From Microbacterium paludicola (GTDB lineage: Bacteria; Actinomycetota; Actinomycetes; Actinomycetales; Microbacteriaceae), in contig NZ_JADGLL010000003.1 in the NCBI RefSeq assembly GCF_015235415.1, forward strand, positions 107,230 to 171,229: a stretch of DNA of 64,000 nucleotides, in the 5' to 3' direction. The notes under the pieces are model-generated. The model was not told where the DNA came from and did not search any database. It worked only from the letters and a program-made list of their open reading frames with translations. Below are positions 19,101 to 27,155 of the stretch, one piece after another. How positions within the stretch are numbered: the first letter of the stretch is position 1; every line of letters starts with the position of its first letter. The position numbers and the translations under genes were made by a program.

Positions 19101-19698
19101 GCTCGGGCTCTACGTCTCGGATCATCCCCTCGCCGGTCTCGAGGTGCCGCTCGCGAAGCACCGCACCATCACCATCAGCGCCCTGCTCGCCTCCGAGGAC
19201 CTGCAGGATGGCGACCAGGTCACGGTGGCGGGTCTCGTCACGAGCGCGCAGCACCGAGTGGCGAAGTCGAGCGGCAACCCCTACGGCATGATCACGATCG
19301 AGGACTTCGAGGGTGAGGTCACGGTCATGTTCATGGGCAAGACCTACACCGAGTTCCAGCCGATCCTGCAGCAGGACGCCATCCTGGTCGTCCGCGGCCG
19401 CGTGTCCCGACGCGATGACGGAATGAACCTCCACGCCCAGTCGGCGTTCACTCCGGATGTCGGATCCTTCGACGAGGCGGGTCCCCTCACCCTCGTGCTT
19501 CCCGAGCAGCGGGCGACCGAGCAGGTCGTCCAGGAGCTCGCCGACGTGCTGCGCCGTCACCGCGGCGACACCGAGGTGCGGCTGAAGATGCACAAGGGAC
19601 GCACGGCGAAGGTGTTCGAGGTGCCCATGCACGTGCAGATCACTGCCGACCTGTTCGGCGACCTCAAGTCGCTGCTCGGCCCGCAGTGCCTGGGGTGA
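16186..19698 (+). CDS. dnaE: DNA polymerase III alpha subunit (replicative)
   Basis: DnaE1 is the replicative polymerase catalytic subunit. The 1170-residue product has an N-terminal PHP domain (FVHLHVHSEYSMLDGA and IAVTDHGNTFAAFEF; in actinobacteria this can be the proofreading exonuclease), the C-family palm with catalytic aspartates in MPDFDVDFDDRRRGEV (near 410), the fingers region, tandem HhH-type sequence and a C-terminal OB fold (QVTVAGLVTSAQHRVAKSSG, near 1010). Length is normal. A second DnaE at 40.5-43.9 kb is the error-prone paralogue. Here the histidines and acids of the PHP site are intact. The gene appears monocistronic. Confidence 0.97.
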   Translation: MASDSFVHLHVHSEYSMLDGAAKIGAMTQAAADYGMPAIAVTDHGNTFAAFEFYKAAQASGVKPIIGLEAYVTPGTHRSDKSRVQWGSPDQKSDDVSGSGAYTHMTMWSETTEGMHNLFRLSSLSSMEGYYFKPRMDRELLQTYGKGLIATTGCPSGEIQTRLRLGQYDAARAAAAEFQDIFGKENYFAEIMDHGLSIERRVMTDLIKISKDLGIPLVATNDSHYTHQHEADAHAALLCVQSGSTLDDPNRFKFDGDGYYVKTAQEMRQLFRDHPDACDNTLLIAERCEVEFNTSANYMPRFPVPEGETEDSWLIKEVEKGLHYRYPAGIPDKVRKQAEYETGIILQMGFPGYFLVVADFINWAKDNGIRVGPGRGSGAGSMVAYAMRITDLDPLEHGLIFERFLNPDRVSMPDFDVDFDDRRRGEVIDYVTRKYGSERVAQIVTYGTIKSKQALKDAGRVLGFPFSMGERLTKAMPPAVMGKDMPLDGMFNPEHPRYKEASEFRSLIETDPEAKTVYDRAVGLEGLKRQWGVHAAGVIMSSEPLLDIIPIMRREQDGQIVTQFDYPACESLGLIKMDFLGLRNLTIISDALDNIRMNRGEELDLEKLELDDRAAYDLLSRGDTLGVFQLDGGPMRSLLRLMKPDNFEDISAVIALYRPGPMGANSHTNYALRKNGLQPITPIHPELEEPLRDILDTTYGLIIYQEQVMAIAQKVAGFSLGQADILRRAMGKKKKSELDKQYEGFSGGMKERGFGDAAIKALWDILLPFSDYAFNKAHSAAYGLVSYWTAYLKAHYPAEYMAALLTSVGDSKDKMALYLNECRRMGIKVLPPDVSESINYFAAVGTDIRFGLGAVRNVGTNVVEGIIAGRADGPYTSFHDFLNRVPLHVANKRTVESLIKAGAFDSTGSTRRALVEIHEGAVEVAVNDKRNAAGGAIGFDFDSLWDEPQSVQKVPDRPEWTKKDKLGFEREMLGLYVSDHPLAGLEVPLAKHRTITISALLASEDLQDGDQVTVAGLVTSAQHRVAKSSGNPYGMITIEDFEGEVTVMFMGKTYTEFQPILQQDAILVVRGRVSRRDDGMNLHAQSAFTPDVGSFDEAGPLTLVLPEQRATEQVVQELADVLRRHRGDTEVRLKMHKGRTAKVFEVPMHVQITADLFGDLKSLLGPQCLG

Positions 19699-19750
19699 GC
19701 CGGGCGGCCGCCGGATCGGGCTGCCCCCGGAAGGGGCGGAGCGCCGCCGG

Positions 19751-19756
19751 TAGGAT
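19751..19756 (+). promoter_or_regulatory. Probable -10 element (TAGGAT) for the 19.8-21.3 kb gene
   Basis: TAGGAT lies 36 bases before the GTG start. The transcript would have a leader of about 30 bases carrying the ribosome binding site GAGAGGATC, so this gene is leadered, unlike many neighbours. Confidence 0.4.
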
Positions 19757-19792
19757 CGTCCGCATCCGTGCCACGTCTTCGAGAGGATCAGC

Positions 19793-21262
19793 GTGACCGA
19801 CCAGTACCCGGCATCCCCGGCTCCCGAGCAGCCCTCCACCACGGAGCCCGGCGCGGACGAGTCCGCACCGCTTCACGGCGTCGGCCCGTTCACGATCCGT
19901 GAGGCGATCCTGATCGGCCTGGCGGCGCTGATCCTGCTGTTCTCGTTCTTCTCGATGTACACGTTCGACCGCGTGTACTCGCCGATCTGGAGCTCGTCGC
20001 TCGACTGGGTGCTCGGCGTGGGCCTTCCCGTCGCCGCCGGAGTGATGCTCGTGATCCGCCGCGTCTCGCCGACGGCGCGCCTGCGCGTGGGCTCGCTCTC
20101 CGTCGACCAGTTCGCCTCCGTCGCGTTCTCGGTCTCGGCGCTGCTGTGGTTCAGCACGCTCGGGTTCGGCGTGCAGAACCTCGCCGACGGCTTCGGCTTC
20201 GGCATCACGTGGGTCGTCTGGATCGAGCTGCTTCTCACGCTCGCCGGCGTCTTCTTCACCGTGGTGGCTCCCTTCGTCGCCCCGTTCAAGGACGACTTCG
20301 TGCGCGCCGAGTCGCCCGCGCATCCCGTGGCGCGCGCCGTGCGACCGGTCGCCCAGCGCCCGCGCCCCGCTTCACAGCCCACGCCGCAGGCGTGGCCGCA
20401 GCCTGGGCAGGGCCAGCCGCCCTACGGCCAGCCGCCGGCGCAGGGCGCAGCCCAGCCGTTCGGGCAGCCGCCGTACGGCCAGCCCCCGTACGGCCAGCCC
20501 CCGTATGGGCAGCAGGGTTACGGCCAGGCGCCGTTCGGGCAGCAGCCCTATGGGCAGGCACCGCAGTACGGTCAGCCGCAGTTCGGCCAGCCCCAGTACG
20601 GTCAGCCGCCGTTCGGTCAGCCCGCGTTCGGTGCGCCGCACGGTCAGCCGCCGGCATACGGACAGCAGTTCCCGCTTCCCGCCGGGCCGCAGGTCGACGC
20701 GGAGCCCCAGGCGACCGAGCCGTTCCCGCCGGCGCCGCACGGAACGCCCGAGGCCGAGGCGATGACCGAGCAGGTCGTCGACAGCACCGCGGCGGTCGAG
20801 TCTTCCGCACCACTGGATGACGCCGTCCCCGCCCCGGAGGCGAGCCCCGAGCAGCCCGTCGAGCAGGAGCCCGTCACCCAGGTGCTGCCCGCCGCGGGGG
20901 AGGACTTCGCAGACGCGACCGCGGCCGACAACGACCCGGATGAGGTCGCCGCGGAGGACGTCGAGCACACGATCTCGACGACGCCGCGCTCCGACATCGA
21001 GCCCGAGCCGCAGCCGGCCGAGGACGAGGCGGGCGCGCAGCCCGCCGAGGACGGGACGACGGTGGCGTCCGCGCCGCAGGCCTTCTGGGCGCTCGCCCCG
21101 GAGGAGCGCGACGTCGTCGACGCCTACGGGGCCCCGCTGTTCCGCATCGGACCGACCGCGTGGGCGCTCGTCATCGAGGACCGCGGTGACTCGTACGTGG
21201 TCCGCCACGACGACGGCCGCATCGGCTTCCTCCACGACACGTCGGGCATCACCCGCGGCTGA
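19793..21262 (+). CDS. Membrane protein with Gly-Gln-Pro-Tyr repeats and a C-terminal soluble domain (function unknown)
   Basis: I do not recognise a functional family. The 489-residue protein has four membrane helices (about 36-57, 70-86, 108-126, 139-161). A low-complexity stretch of about 100 residues follows (near 200-300), made of degenerate units of GQPPYGQP or GQPQFGQP, then an acidic Pro/Glu/Ala region. The C-terminal domain of about 65 residues ([23 protein letters not shown] ... [17 protein letters not shown]) is compact and likely conserved. Actinobacterial proteins of this layout often sit between dnaE and hisD. The repeat is a typical disordered linker and could mediate protein condensation or partner binding, but that is inference. 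Confidence 0.75.
   Translation: MTDQYPASPAPEQPSTTEPGADESAPLHGVGPFTIREAILIGLAALILLFSFFSMYTFDRVYSPIWSSSLDWVLGVGLPVAAGVMLVIRRVSPTARLRVGSLSVDQFASVAFSVSALLWFSTLGFGVQNLADGFGFGITWVVWIELLLTLAGVFFTVVAPFVAPFKDDFVRAESPAHPVARAVRPVAQRPRPASQPTPQAWPQPGQGQPPYGQPPAQGAAQPFGQPPYGQPPYGQPPYGQQGYGQAPFGQQPYGQAPQYGQPQFGQPQYGQPPFGQPAFGAPHGQPPAYGQQFPLPAGPQVDAEPQATEPFPPAPHGTPEAEAMTEQVVDSTAAVESSAPLDDAVPAPEASPEQPVEQEPVTQVLPAAGEDFADATAADNDPDEVAAEDVEHTISTTPRSDIEPEPQPAEDEAGAQPAEDGTTVASAPQAFWALAPEERDVVDAYGAPLFRIGPTAWALVIEDRGDSYVVRHDDGRIGFLHDTSGITRG
20405..20660 (+). repeat. Coding low-complexity repeat ([12 protein letters not shown])
   Basis: Tandem units of 12-24 bases around CCGTACGGCCAGCCC encode the Gly-Gln-Pro-Tyr/Phe repeat of the host protein. 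The units are imperfect but in frame throughout, so the repeat is a protein feature. It may vary in copy number between strains. Confidence 0.8.
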
Positions 21263-21300
21263 CGCCGGCGCACCCGCAGGGAACGGCGGGGGCGGGCTGG

Positions 21301-21306
21301 CAGAAT
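21301..21306 (+). promoter_or_regulatory. -10 element (CAGAAT) for leaderless hisD
   Basis: CAGAAT precedes the hisD ATG by six bases. It is the same hexamer and spacing as upstream of the sigma factor leader ORF. Confidence 0.5.
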
Positions 21307-21312
21307 GAGGGG

Positions 21313-22653
21313 ATGCGCACCATCGATCTCCGTGGCCGGTCGCTCCGCGTCGCGGAACTGCTCGCCGTCGTTCCCCGAGCCGCCGAGGCCCGTGCGACCG
21401 CGCTGCATGTCGCCGCGGAGATCGTCGAGGACGTGCGCGTCCGCGGCGAGGAGGCCCTGCGCGAGCAGGCCGGGCGCTTCGACCGCGTGACCGACCACGC
21501 GATCCGCGTGCCCGCAGACCACATCGCGGACGCGGTCGCCTCCCTCGATCCCGAGGTCCGCGCCGCGCTGGAGGAGGCGATCCGTCGCGTCCGCGAGGCA
21601 TCCGCCGCCCAGGTCCCGGCGCCGCGGACGACCGAGCTCGGGCCGGGCGCGCGTGTCACGCAGCGCTGGCAGCCGGTGTCGCGCGTCGGCGTGTACGTCC
21701 CTGGCGGCAAGGCCGTCTACCCCTCCAGCGTCGTCATGAACGTCGTTCCCGCGCAGGTCGCCGGGGTGCGCAGCGTGGCGCTCGCGTCGCCGGCGCAGGC
21801 CGATCACGACGGCCGCGTGCACCCGACGATCCTCGCTGCCGCCGGACTGCTCGGCGTGGACGAGGTCTACGCGATGGGCGGAGCCGGCGCGATCGGCGCG
21901 CTCGCCCACGGCGTGCCCTCCCTCGGGCTCGACCCGGTCGACGTCGTCTCCGGTCCCGGCAACAACTTCGTCGCCGCGGCGAAGCGCGCCGTCGCCGGAG
22001 TGGTCGGCACCGACTCGGAGGCGGGGGCCACCGAGATCCTGATCATCGCCGACGACACCGCCGACCCGCGGCTCGTGGCGTACGACCTCGTGAGCCAGGC
22101 CGAGCACGACGAGCAGGCGTCCGCCGTCCTCGTCACCCCGTCCGCACGCCTCGCGGAGGCCGTCGCCGCCGAGGTCGAGCGCGTCGGATCGGCCACCCGG
22201 CACCGCGAGCGGGTCGCCGCCGCGCTGGCGGGGGAGCAGTCGGCGATCGTCCTCGTCGACGACCTCGACGCGGCCGAGTCGTTCAGCAACGCCTACGCTC
22301 CCGAGCACCTCGAGATCCACGTGGCGGACGCCGCCGCATCCGCCGCCCGCTGCACAAGCGCCGGCGCGGTGTTCGTCGGCTCGTACGCCCCCGTGAGCCT
22401 CGGCGACTACCTCGCCGGCTCGAACCACGTGCTGCCGACCGGGGGACAGGCACGGTACGCCGCAGGCCTCGGATCCCACACCTTCCTGCGCCCGCAGCAG
22501 GTCATCGAGTACGACCGCGCCGCCCTCGCGCAGGTGCGCGACGGCATCGTCGCACTCGCAGAGGCGGAGGCTCTCCCCGCGCATGGCGAGGCGATCACCG
22601 CCCGCTTCGCCGGCGACCAGGGCCCGCAGGATCTCTCAGGCGCCTCCGCGTAG
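21313..22653 (+). CDS. hisD: Histidinol dehydrogenase
   Basis: HisD oxidises L-histidinol to L-histidine in two NAD-dependent steps at a zinc site, the last steps of histidine biosynthesis. The 446-residue product shows [36 protein letters not shown], the zinc/catalytic [13 protein letters not shown], and [11 protein letters not shown], with [16 protein letters not shown] near the end. Length is normal. It stands apart from any other his gene here, next to nrdR and pyrD. The arrangement hisD-nrdR is seen in related actinobacteria and does not imply shared function. The ATG is leaderless. Confidence 0.97.
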   Translation: MRTIDLRGRSLRVAELLAVVPRAAEARATALHVAAEIVEDVRVRGEEALREQAGRFDRVTDHAIRVPADHIADAVASLDPEVRAALEEAIRRVREASAAQVPAPRTTELGPGARVTQRWQPVSRVGVYVPGGKAVYPSSVVMNVVPAQVAGVRSVALASPAQADHDGRVHPTILAAAGLLGVDEVYAMGGAGAIGALAHGVPSLGLDPVDVVSGPGNNFVAAAKRAVAGVVGTDSEAGATEILIIADDTADPRLVAYDLVSQAEHDEQASAVLVTPSARLAEAVAAEVERVGSATRHRERVAAALAGEQSAIVLVDDLDAAESFSNAYAPEHLEIHVADAAASAARCTSAGAVFVGSYAPVSLGDYLAGSNHVLPTGGQARYAAGLGSHTFLRPQQVIEYDRAALAQVRDGIVALAEAEALPAHGEAITARFAGDQGPQDLSGASA

Positions 22654-22656
22654 GCT
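22651..22656 (+). promoter_or_regulatory. Probable -10 element (TAGGCT) before nrdR
   Basis: TAGGCT begins in the hisD stop codon (TAG) and ends eight bases before the nrdR ATG, which lacks a ribosome binding site. It would give nrdR its own leaderless transcript. Confidence 0.45.
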
Positions 22657-22664
22657 GTCGCGTT

Positions 22665-23153
22665 ATGCACTGCCCGTTCTGCCGCCACGGCGATTCCCGT
22701 GTCATCGACTCCCGCACGAGCGACGACGGCCTGTCGATCCGGCGACGTCGGCAGTGCCCCGAGTGCGGTGGCCGCTTCTCGACCATCGAGACCGCGAGCC
22801 TGAACGTGATCAAGCGCTCCGGCGCCGTCGAGCCGTTCAGCCGGGACAAGGTCATCTCGGGCGTGCGCAAGGCGTGCCAGGGACGCCCCGTCACCGACGC
22901 GGACCTCGCCATCCTCGCCCAGCGCGTGGAGGAGGCCGTGCGCCAGACCGGGCTCAGCCAGATCGACGCGAACGAGATCGGACTCGCCATCCTCGGCCCG
23001 CTCCGCGAACTCGACGAGGTCGCCTATCTCCGCTTCGCCAGCATCTACCAGGCGTTCGAGTCGCTCGAGGACTTCGAGGCCTCGATCGCCGAGCTCCGTG
23101 CCGACCACGCGCGTGCACGCGTGGACGACGCCGCGGCGACCGCGTCGGACTGA
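22665..23153 (+). CDS. nrdR: Transcriptional repressor NrdR
   Basis: NrdR represses ribonucleotide reductase genes in response to ATP/dATP binding. The 162-residue product has the N-terminal zinc ribbon with Cys3, Cys6, Cys31 and Cys34 ([17 protein letters not shown] and CPECGGRF) followed by an ATP-cone (about 48-135, [21 protein letters not shown]). This is full length. Its target genes (nrdAB/nrdEF) are not in the window. The tail is Ala/Asp-rich. Confidence 0.97.
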   Translation: MHCPFCRHGDSRVIDSRTSDDGLSIRRRRQCPECGGRFSTIETASLNVIKRSGAVEPFSRDKVISGVRKACQGRPVTDADLAILAQRVEEAVRQTGLSQIDANEIGLAILGPLRELDEVAYLRFASIYQAFESLEDFEASIAELRADHARARVDDAAATASD

Positions 23154-23168
23154 CCTCCGGGCGACCGA

Positions 23169-23174
23169 TACCCT
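23169..23174 (+). promoter_or_regulatory. -10 element (TACCCT) for leaderless pyrD
   Basis: TACCCT sits seven bases before the pyrD ATG without an intervening Shine-Dalgarno. Confidence 0.45.
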
Positions 23175-23181
23175 GGACGGG

Positions 23182-24204
23182 ATGTATCCCCTCCTCTTCC
23201 GGCACGTTCTCGCGCGCTTCGATCCCGAGACCGCCCATCACCTGGCAATGGCCGTGATCCGCTTCGCGGGCATCGCGCCGGTCGCCGCGGTCGTCGGACG
23301 CTTCACGCGCCCCGCCCCCGAGCTGGCCGTCGAGGCGCTGGGGCACGTGTTCCCGTCGCCGTTCGGCGTCGCCGCGGGCTTCGACAAGAACGCGGTCGGC
23401 GTGCGCGGCCTCGAGTCGCTCGGCTTCGGCCACGTCGAGGTCGGCACGGTCACCGCGATCCCGCAGGACGGCAACCCGAAGCCGCGTCTGTTCCGGTTGA
23501 TCGCCGACCGCGCGGTGATCAACCGCATGGGCTTCAACAACCGCGGCGCGGAGGCGGCCGCACGTCGCCTCGCGCATCTGCGCCGTTCGGGAGCGATTAT
23601 CGGCGCGAACATCGGCAAGAGCCGCGTCGTCGACGTCGACGACGCCACCGCCGACTACGTCACCAGCGCGCGGATGCTCGCGCCGCTGTCCGACTATCTC
23701 GCCGTCAACGTCTCCTCGCCGAACACGCCGGGCCTTCGCGGCCTGCAGGCGGTCGAGACGCTCGCGCCCCTGCTGCGCGCGGTCCGGGATGCCGCGGGAT
23801 CCACACCGCTGCTGGTGAAGATCGCTCCGGATCTGCCGGATGACGAGATCGCCGCCATCGCGCGCCTCGCGGTATCCGAGGGGCTCGCGGGGATCATCGC
23901 GAACAACACGACGATCTCCCGCGACGGGCTCGCCTCGGACGCCGCGCGCGTCGAGGCGATGGGCGCCGGCGGGCTCTCGGGCGCTCCGCTCAAGGCGCGG
24001 TCGCTGGAGGTGCTGCGCATCGTCCGCGCTGCCGTTCCCGACGACTTCTGCGTCATCTCGGTCGGCGGAGTCGAGACTGCGGAGGACGTGCAGGAGCGCC
24101 TCGACAACGGCGCCACCCTGGTGCAGGGCTACACGGCATTCCTCTACCGCGGCCCCCTCTGGGCCCGCCAGATCAACCGCGGCCTCCTCAAGCTCCGAGC
24201 CTGA
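23182..24204 (+). CDS. pyrD: Dihydroorotate dehydrogenase, class 2 (quinone-dependent)
   Basis: PyrD oxidises dihydroorotate to orotate with FMN and passes electrons to membrane quinone, the fourth step of UMP synthesis. The 340-residue product has an N-terminal helical extension (about 1-40, YPLLFRHVLARFDPETAHHLA) that marks class 2 enzymes and carries the quinone tunnel. The (beta/alpha)8 barrel follows with AAGFDKNAVGVRGLESLGFG, NRMGFNN, NVSSPNTPGLRGLQ (with the catalytic serine) and VGGVETAEDVQERLDNGATLVQGYT. The ATG at 23182 is chosen because it gives the family N-terminus. The last 21 bases of the gene recur 50 bases downstream. Confidence 0.96.
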   Translation: MYPLLFRHVLARFDPETAHHLAMAVIRFAGIAPVAAVVGRFTRPAPELAVEALGHVFPSPFGVAAGFDKNAVGVRGLESLGFGHVEVGTVTAIPQDGNPKPRLFRLIADRAVINRMGFNNRGAEAAARRLAHLRRSGAIIGANIGKSRVVDVDDATADYVTSARMLAPLSDYLAVNVSSPNTPGLRGLQAVETLAPLLRAVRDAAGSTPLLVKIAPDLPDDEIAAIARLAVSEGLAGIIANNTTISRDGLASDAARVEAMGAGGLSGAPLKARSLEVLRIVRAAVPDDFCVISVGGVETAEDVQERLDNGATLVQGYTAFLYRGPLWARQINRGLLKLRA

Positions 24205-24448
24205 CAGTGCCGGACGGGCCCGCGGTCCGCGGCCTGCTCAAGCTCCGGCTTGACGGCGCAGCACGAGCTGCCGAGCCTGACCGCGTGGGCATCTGAACGC
24301 CACGTGCGAGCGAAGCGAGCGTGCCCCGGATGGGGCCAATGCGGGCGCGAAGCGCACGCCCTCGATGGAGCGGCAGCGACAGCGTCTCGAACGCGAGTGC
24401 CGGCGCGGAGCGTCGGCGCGAGAGTTCGAGGGCGAGCGAAGCGAGCTG
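24205..24448. repeat. Gene-free stretch with a pyrD-end duplicate and GAGCGAAGCGAGC repeats
   Basis: This 244-base region between convergent pyrD and the DUF3043 gene encodes nothing recognisable. CCGCGGCCTGCTCAAGCTCCG (24227-24247) repeats the pyrD 3' end (24177-24197) with one mismatch. Two copies of GCGAGCGAAGCGAGC (near 24306-24320 and 24432-24446) and a related GGCGCGAAGCGCACGCC lie further on. Such GAGCGNAGCGAG strings are common in intergenic DNA of high-GC actinobacteria. No T-run terminator is visible. Confidence 0.6.
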
Positions 24449-25042
24449 TTAAGAAGCCGGGTACTGCCCGCGCTTGACCTGCGCCTTGGGCAGGCGCATG
24501 AAGCGCATCTGCACCGAGCGCATCGCCGAGTACCAGCCGAGGCCCTTCTCGAGCTTGTCCTTGCCGAACTTCGCCGCGGCCTTCCGCTTCACGGTCGTCG
24601 ACAGGATGATCATGTCGCCGACGACGAAGAGGATGAACGCCCACAGCGCCACGAACGACCAGAACTGGAAGAACTCGAGCGGGATGAACGTGGTGACGAT
24701 CACGACGACCATCGCGGGCATCAGGAACTCGCCCAGGTGCCATCCGGCATCGGTGTAGTCGCGGGCGAAGCGTTTCTGGGGGCCCTTGTCGCGCAGCGGC
24801 AGGAACTTCTCCTCGCCGTTCGCCATGCCGATGCGGGCGCGGTCCTGGCGCTCGCGCAGCTCGGCGCGGGCGCGCGCCTTCGCCTCCTTGGTGTTCGCCA
24901 CGAGCGGGCGCTTGCGGGCGGCCTCGCGCTCGGCGCGCGTCGGCGTCGGGCGGCCCTTGCCGGTGGCGAGCTCGCCGATGACCTCGCCATTGAGGACGGT
25001 TCCCTTGGTCGTGCCGTCGTTCACGGCCGGGGTTTTGCTCAC
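24449..25042 (-). CDS. DUF3043 domain membrane protein
   Basis: This 197-residue protein matches the actinobacterial DUF3043 family. It has a basic Lys/Arg-rich cytoplasmic N-terminus of about 100 residues (KGRPTPTRAEREAARKRPLVA, RAELRERQDRARIGMANGEE), two membrane helices (about 105-123 and 127-149, FLMPAMVVVIVTTFIPLEF and VALWAFILFVVGD), and a short basic tail (KLEKGLGWYSAMRSVQMRF). Function is unknown. It is divergent from the M20 dipeptidase, a common arrangement in Microbacteriaceae. A 77-base gap holds both promoters. Confidence 0.88.
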   Translation of the reverse strand: MSKTPAVNDGTTKGTVLNGEVIGELATGKGRPTPTRAEREAARKRPLVANTKEAKARARAELRERQDRARIGMANGEEKFLPLRDKGPQKRFARDYTDAGWHLGEFLMPAMVVVIVTTFIPLEFFQFWSFVALWAFILFVVGDMIILSTTVKRKAAAKFGKDKLEKGLGWYSAMRSVQMRFMRLPKAQVKRGQYPAS

Positions 25043-25106
25043 GGGTATGCACCTCGGATCTGTCCCGGCGCCGCTCCGGCCCGGGAATCGCAGTAGTGGA
25101 TCTGCC

Positions 25107-25112
25107 TAAGAT
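25107..25112 (+). promoter_or_regulatory. -10 element (TAAGAT) for the leaderless M20 dipeptidase
   Basis: TAAGAT lies seven bases before the ATG at 25120. This fixes that ATG as the start in preference to the GTG at 25096, which would put the -10 inside the gene. Confidence 0.55.
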
Positions 25113-25119
25113 TACCCGC

Positions 25120-26514
25120 ATGAGTTCGGAGCCTTCTGTGGATGACCGCCTGCTGGACGCCGCGGAAGGAGGGATCCCCTCGGCGCTGGCCGATCTTGGA
25201 CGTCTCGTGCGCATTCCGGGCATCGCGTGGCCCGCGTTCGATCAGGAGCAGCTGCAGCTGAGCGCTCGGGAGATCGCCCGCCTCGCCGAGGAGACCGGCG
25301 TCTTCGATGAGGTGCGGATCCTCACCGCCGCGATCCCGGGCACCGACGAGCACGGCCAGCCGGCGATCCTCGCCACCCGCCGGGCGCGCAACGGACGTCC
25401 GACAGTCATGCTGTACGCCCACCATGACGTGCAGCCCCCGGGTGACGACGCCCTCTGGGAGACGCCGCCGTTCGAGCCGACGGTGCGGGACGGGCGCCTG
25501 TACGGGCGCGGCGCAGCCGACGACAAGGCCGGAGTGATGGCGCACATCGCCTCGCTGCGGGCTCTGCGCGAGGTGGCGGGCGATGATCTCGACCTCGGCA
25601 TCGTGCTGTTCATCGAGGGCGAGGAGGAGTTCGGGTCGCGGTCGTTCGGGCAGTTCCTCGCCGACAACGCCGAGGCGATGCGCAGCGACGTCATCGTCGT
25701 CGCCGACTCGGGCAACTGGGATTCCGAGACCCCCGCGGTCACCGTCTCGCTGCGCGGCAACGCCACGTTCCACCTGACCGTGCGCACGCTCGAGCACGCC
25801 TCGCACTCGGGCATGTACGGGGGAGCGGTGCCGGATGCGATGCTCGCCACGATCAAGCTGCTCTCAACCCTGTGGGACGAGAACGGCGCCGTCGCGGTCG
25901 AGGGCCTGGCGGCCCGCGACGCCGAGACGCCCGAATACACCGAGGCGACCCTGCGCGACGAGGCCGGCCTGCCCGACGGCGTCTCGCCGATCGGGGAGGG
26001 GGCCATCCTGTCCCGCATCTGGAACAAGCCGTCGATCACGGTGACGGGGATCGACTTCACGAGCGTCGCCGCCGCCTCCAACACGCTCTCTCCCGAGGTG
26101 ACGGTCGTCGTGAGCGCCCGTGTCGCGCCGGGGCAGGACGCCAAGGAGGCGTTCGCGGCCATCGAGGCGCACCTGCGTGCGAACGCCCCCTTCGGTGCAC
26201 AGCTGACGTTCGCGAATGTCGACCTGGGGAACGGATTCCTCGTCGACACCAGCGGATGGGCCGTCGCCGAGGCGCGCGACGCGATGCGCGACGGCTACGG
26301 CAAGGATCCCGTCGATCTGGGCGTCGGCGGATCCATCCCGTTCATCGCGGATCTCGTCCGGCAGTTCCCCGGTGCGCAGATCCTCGTCACCGGCGTGGAG
26401 GACCCGCACTCGCGCGCCCATAGCCCCAACGAGTCGCTGCATCTGGAGACCTTCCGCAACGCGGTGCGCGCCGAGACGCTGCTGCTGGGGCGGATCAACG
26501 CGCGGACTGTCTGA
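25120..26514 (+). CDS. M20 family dipeptidase/metallopeptidase
   Basis: This cytoplasmic 464-residue protein is a co-catalytic zinc peptidase of family M20, PepV/CNDP-like. It shows YAHHDVQPPGDDALWETPPF (near 100, metal ligand His and catalytic Asp), YGRGAADDKAGVMAH (bridging Asp), EGEEEFGSRSFGQ (near 166, catalytic and metal Glu), and the C-terminal metal His region DPHSRAHSPNES. The dimerisation (lid) domain lies between about 215 and 345. Likely substrates are dipeptides or small N-acyl peptides; none can be named. The ATG at 25120 is set by the -10 just upstream. Confidence 0.92.
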   Translation: MSSEPSVDDRLLDAAEGGIPSALADLGRLVRIPGIAWPAFDQEQLQLSAREIARLAEETGVFDEVRILTAAIPGTDEHGQPAILATRRARNGRPTVMLYAHHDVQPPGDDALWETPPFEPTVRDGRLYGRGAADDKAGVMAHIASLRALREVAGDDLDLGIVLFIEGEEEFGSRSFGQFLADNAEAMRSDVIVVADSGNWDSETPAVTVSLRGNATFHLTVRTLEHASHSGMYGGAVPDAMLATIKLLSTLWDENGAVAVEGLAARDAETPEYTEATLRDEAGLPDGVSPIGEGAILSRIWNKPSITVTGIDFTSVAAASNTLSPEVTVVVSARVAPGQDAKEAFAAIEAHLRANAPFGAQLTFANVDLGNGFLVDTSGWAVAEARDAMRDGYGKDPVDLGVGGSIPFIADLVRQFPGAQILVTGVEDPHSRAHSPNESLHLETFRNAVRAETLLLGRINARTV

Positions 26515-26543
26515 TCGTCGGGGCCCGTCTCATCCTGGCGCGG

Positions 26544-26549
26544 TAGAAT
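26544..26549 (+). promoter_or_regulatory. Probable -10 element (TAGAAT) for the Fe-S insertion gene
   Basis: TAGAAT lies 61 bases before the ATG at 26611. The leader would carry the ribosome binding site TAGGAG, so this gene is conventionally translated. Confidence 0.5.
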
Positions 26550-26610
26550 CGTGCCATCCCGCCGTCCCGGTCGATCCCGATCGGGCGGGCCGCACCCCGT
26601 TAGGAGCGTC

Positions 26611-26997
26611 ATGACCGACACGACCCTCGCCGACACCCCCGGAATCGACACGGGCGTCGCCGAAACGCGCGCTCACGGCGTGAGCCTCACGGACGCCGCC
26701 GCGACCAAGGTGAAGAACCTCCTCGAGCAGGAGGGCCGCGACGACCTGCGTCTGCGTGTCGCCGTCCAGCCGGGCGGCTGCTCGGGCCTCATCTACCAGC
26801 TCTACTTCGACGAGCGCTACCTCGAGGGCGACGAGACCGTCGACTTCGACGGCGTCGAGGTCATCGTCGACAACATGTCGGTGCCGTACCTCGACGGCGC
26901 GAAGATCGACTTCAAGGACACGATCTCGGAGCAGGGTTTCACCATCGACAACCCCAACGCCTCCGGCAGCTGCGCCTGCGGCGACAGCTTCCACTGA
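26611..26997 (+). CDS. erpA: Iron-sulfur cluster insertion protein (HesB/IscA/ErpA family)
   Basis: This 128-residue A-type carrier passes Fe-S clusters to target proteins. It has the family cysteine pattern: Cys in AVQPGGCSGLIYQLY and the C-terminal Cys-x-Cys in GSCACGDSFH, with VDNMSVPYLDGAKIDF between. Its position just before the aa3 oxidase/bc1 genes fits supply of clusters to respiratory proteins such as the Rieske subunit, but that is inference from context. The ATG at 26611 follows TAGGAG. An in-frame start at 26551 would add unconserved residues. The actinobacterial member is generally named ErpA. Confidence 0.93.
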   Translation: MTDTTLADTPGIDTGVAETRAHGVSLTDAAATKVKNLLEQEGRDDLRLRVAVQPGGCSGLIYQLYFDERYLEGDETVDFDGVEVIVDNMSVPYLDGAKIDFKDTISEQGFTIDNPNASGSCACGDSFH

Positions 26998-27004
26998 GCC
27001 GCTC

Positions 27005-27046
27005 CGCGAAAGAGCCCCAGCCCTCGTGGTATGGGGCTTTTTCGCG
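27005..27046 (+). terminator. Intrinsic terminator after the Fe-S insertion gene
   Basis: Arms CGCGAAAGAGCCCC (27005-27018) and GGGGCTTTTTCGCG (27033-27046) pair over 14 positions with one G-U, and the right arm contains the T-run TTTTT. The stem begins eight bases after the stop codon. Confidence 0.85.
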
Positions 27047-27114
27047 TGTCAGGACGCCGCCGCGAGACACGCCCCGAGCTGGGCGGTTGTCCTGAAGCGG
27101 GTGAGAGGTTGCCC

Positions 27115-27120
27115 TAGACT
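27115..27120 (+). promoter_or_regulatory. -10 element (TAGACT) for ctaC-ctaD-ctaF
   Basis: TAGACT lies 36 bases before the ctaC GTG. The leader includes GAAAGGTG, a ribosome binding site. It follows the upstream terminator, so the oxidase operon has its own promoter. Confidence 0.55.
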
Positions 27121-27155
27121 GGACGTTGCCTCATCCACGTTCGAAAGGTGAATTC

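Noticed and set aside
15988..19842. A 1284-codon open frame on the minus strand across dnaE
   Set aside because: It is a GC-rich antisense shadow. The plus strand has full dnaE motifs, while the antisense translation is low-complexity Arg/Val/Asp-rich sequence with no known family.
20405..20660. Short repeats that could suggest a CRISPR array
   Set aside because: Units are directly abutting, vary in length and keep a reading frame (GQPPYGQP). There are no unique spacers and no cas genes.
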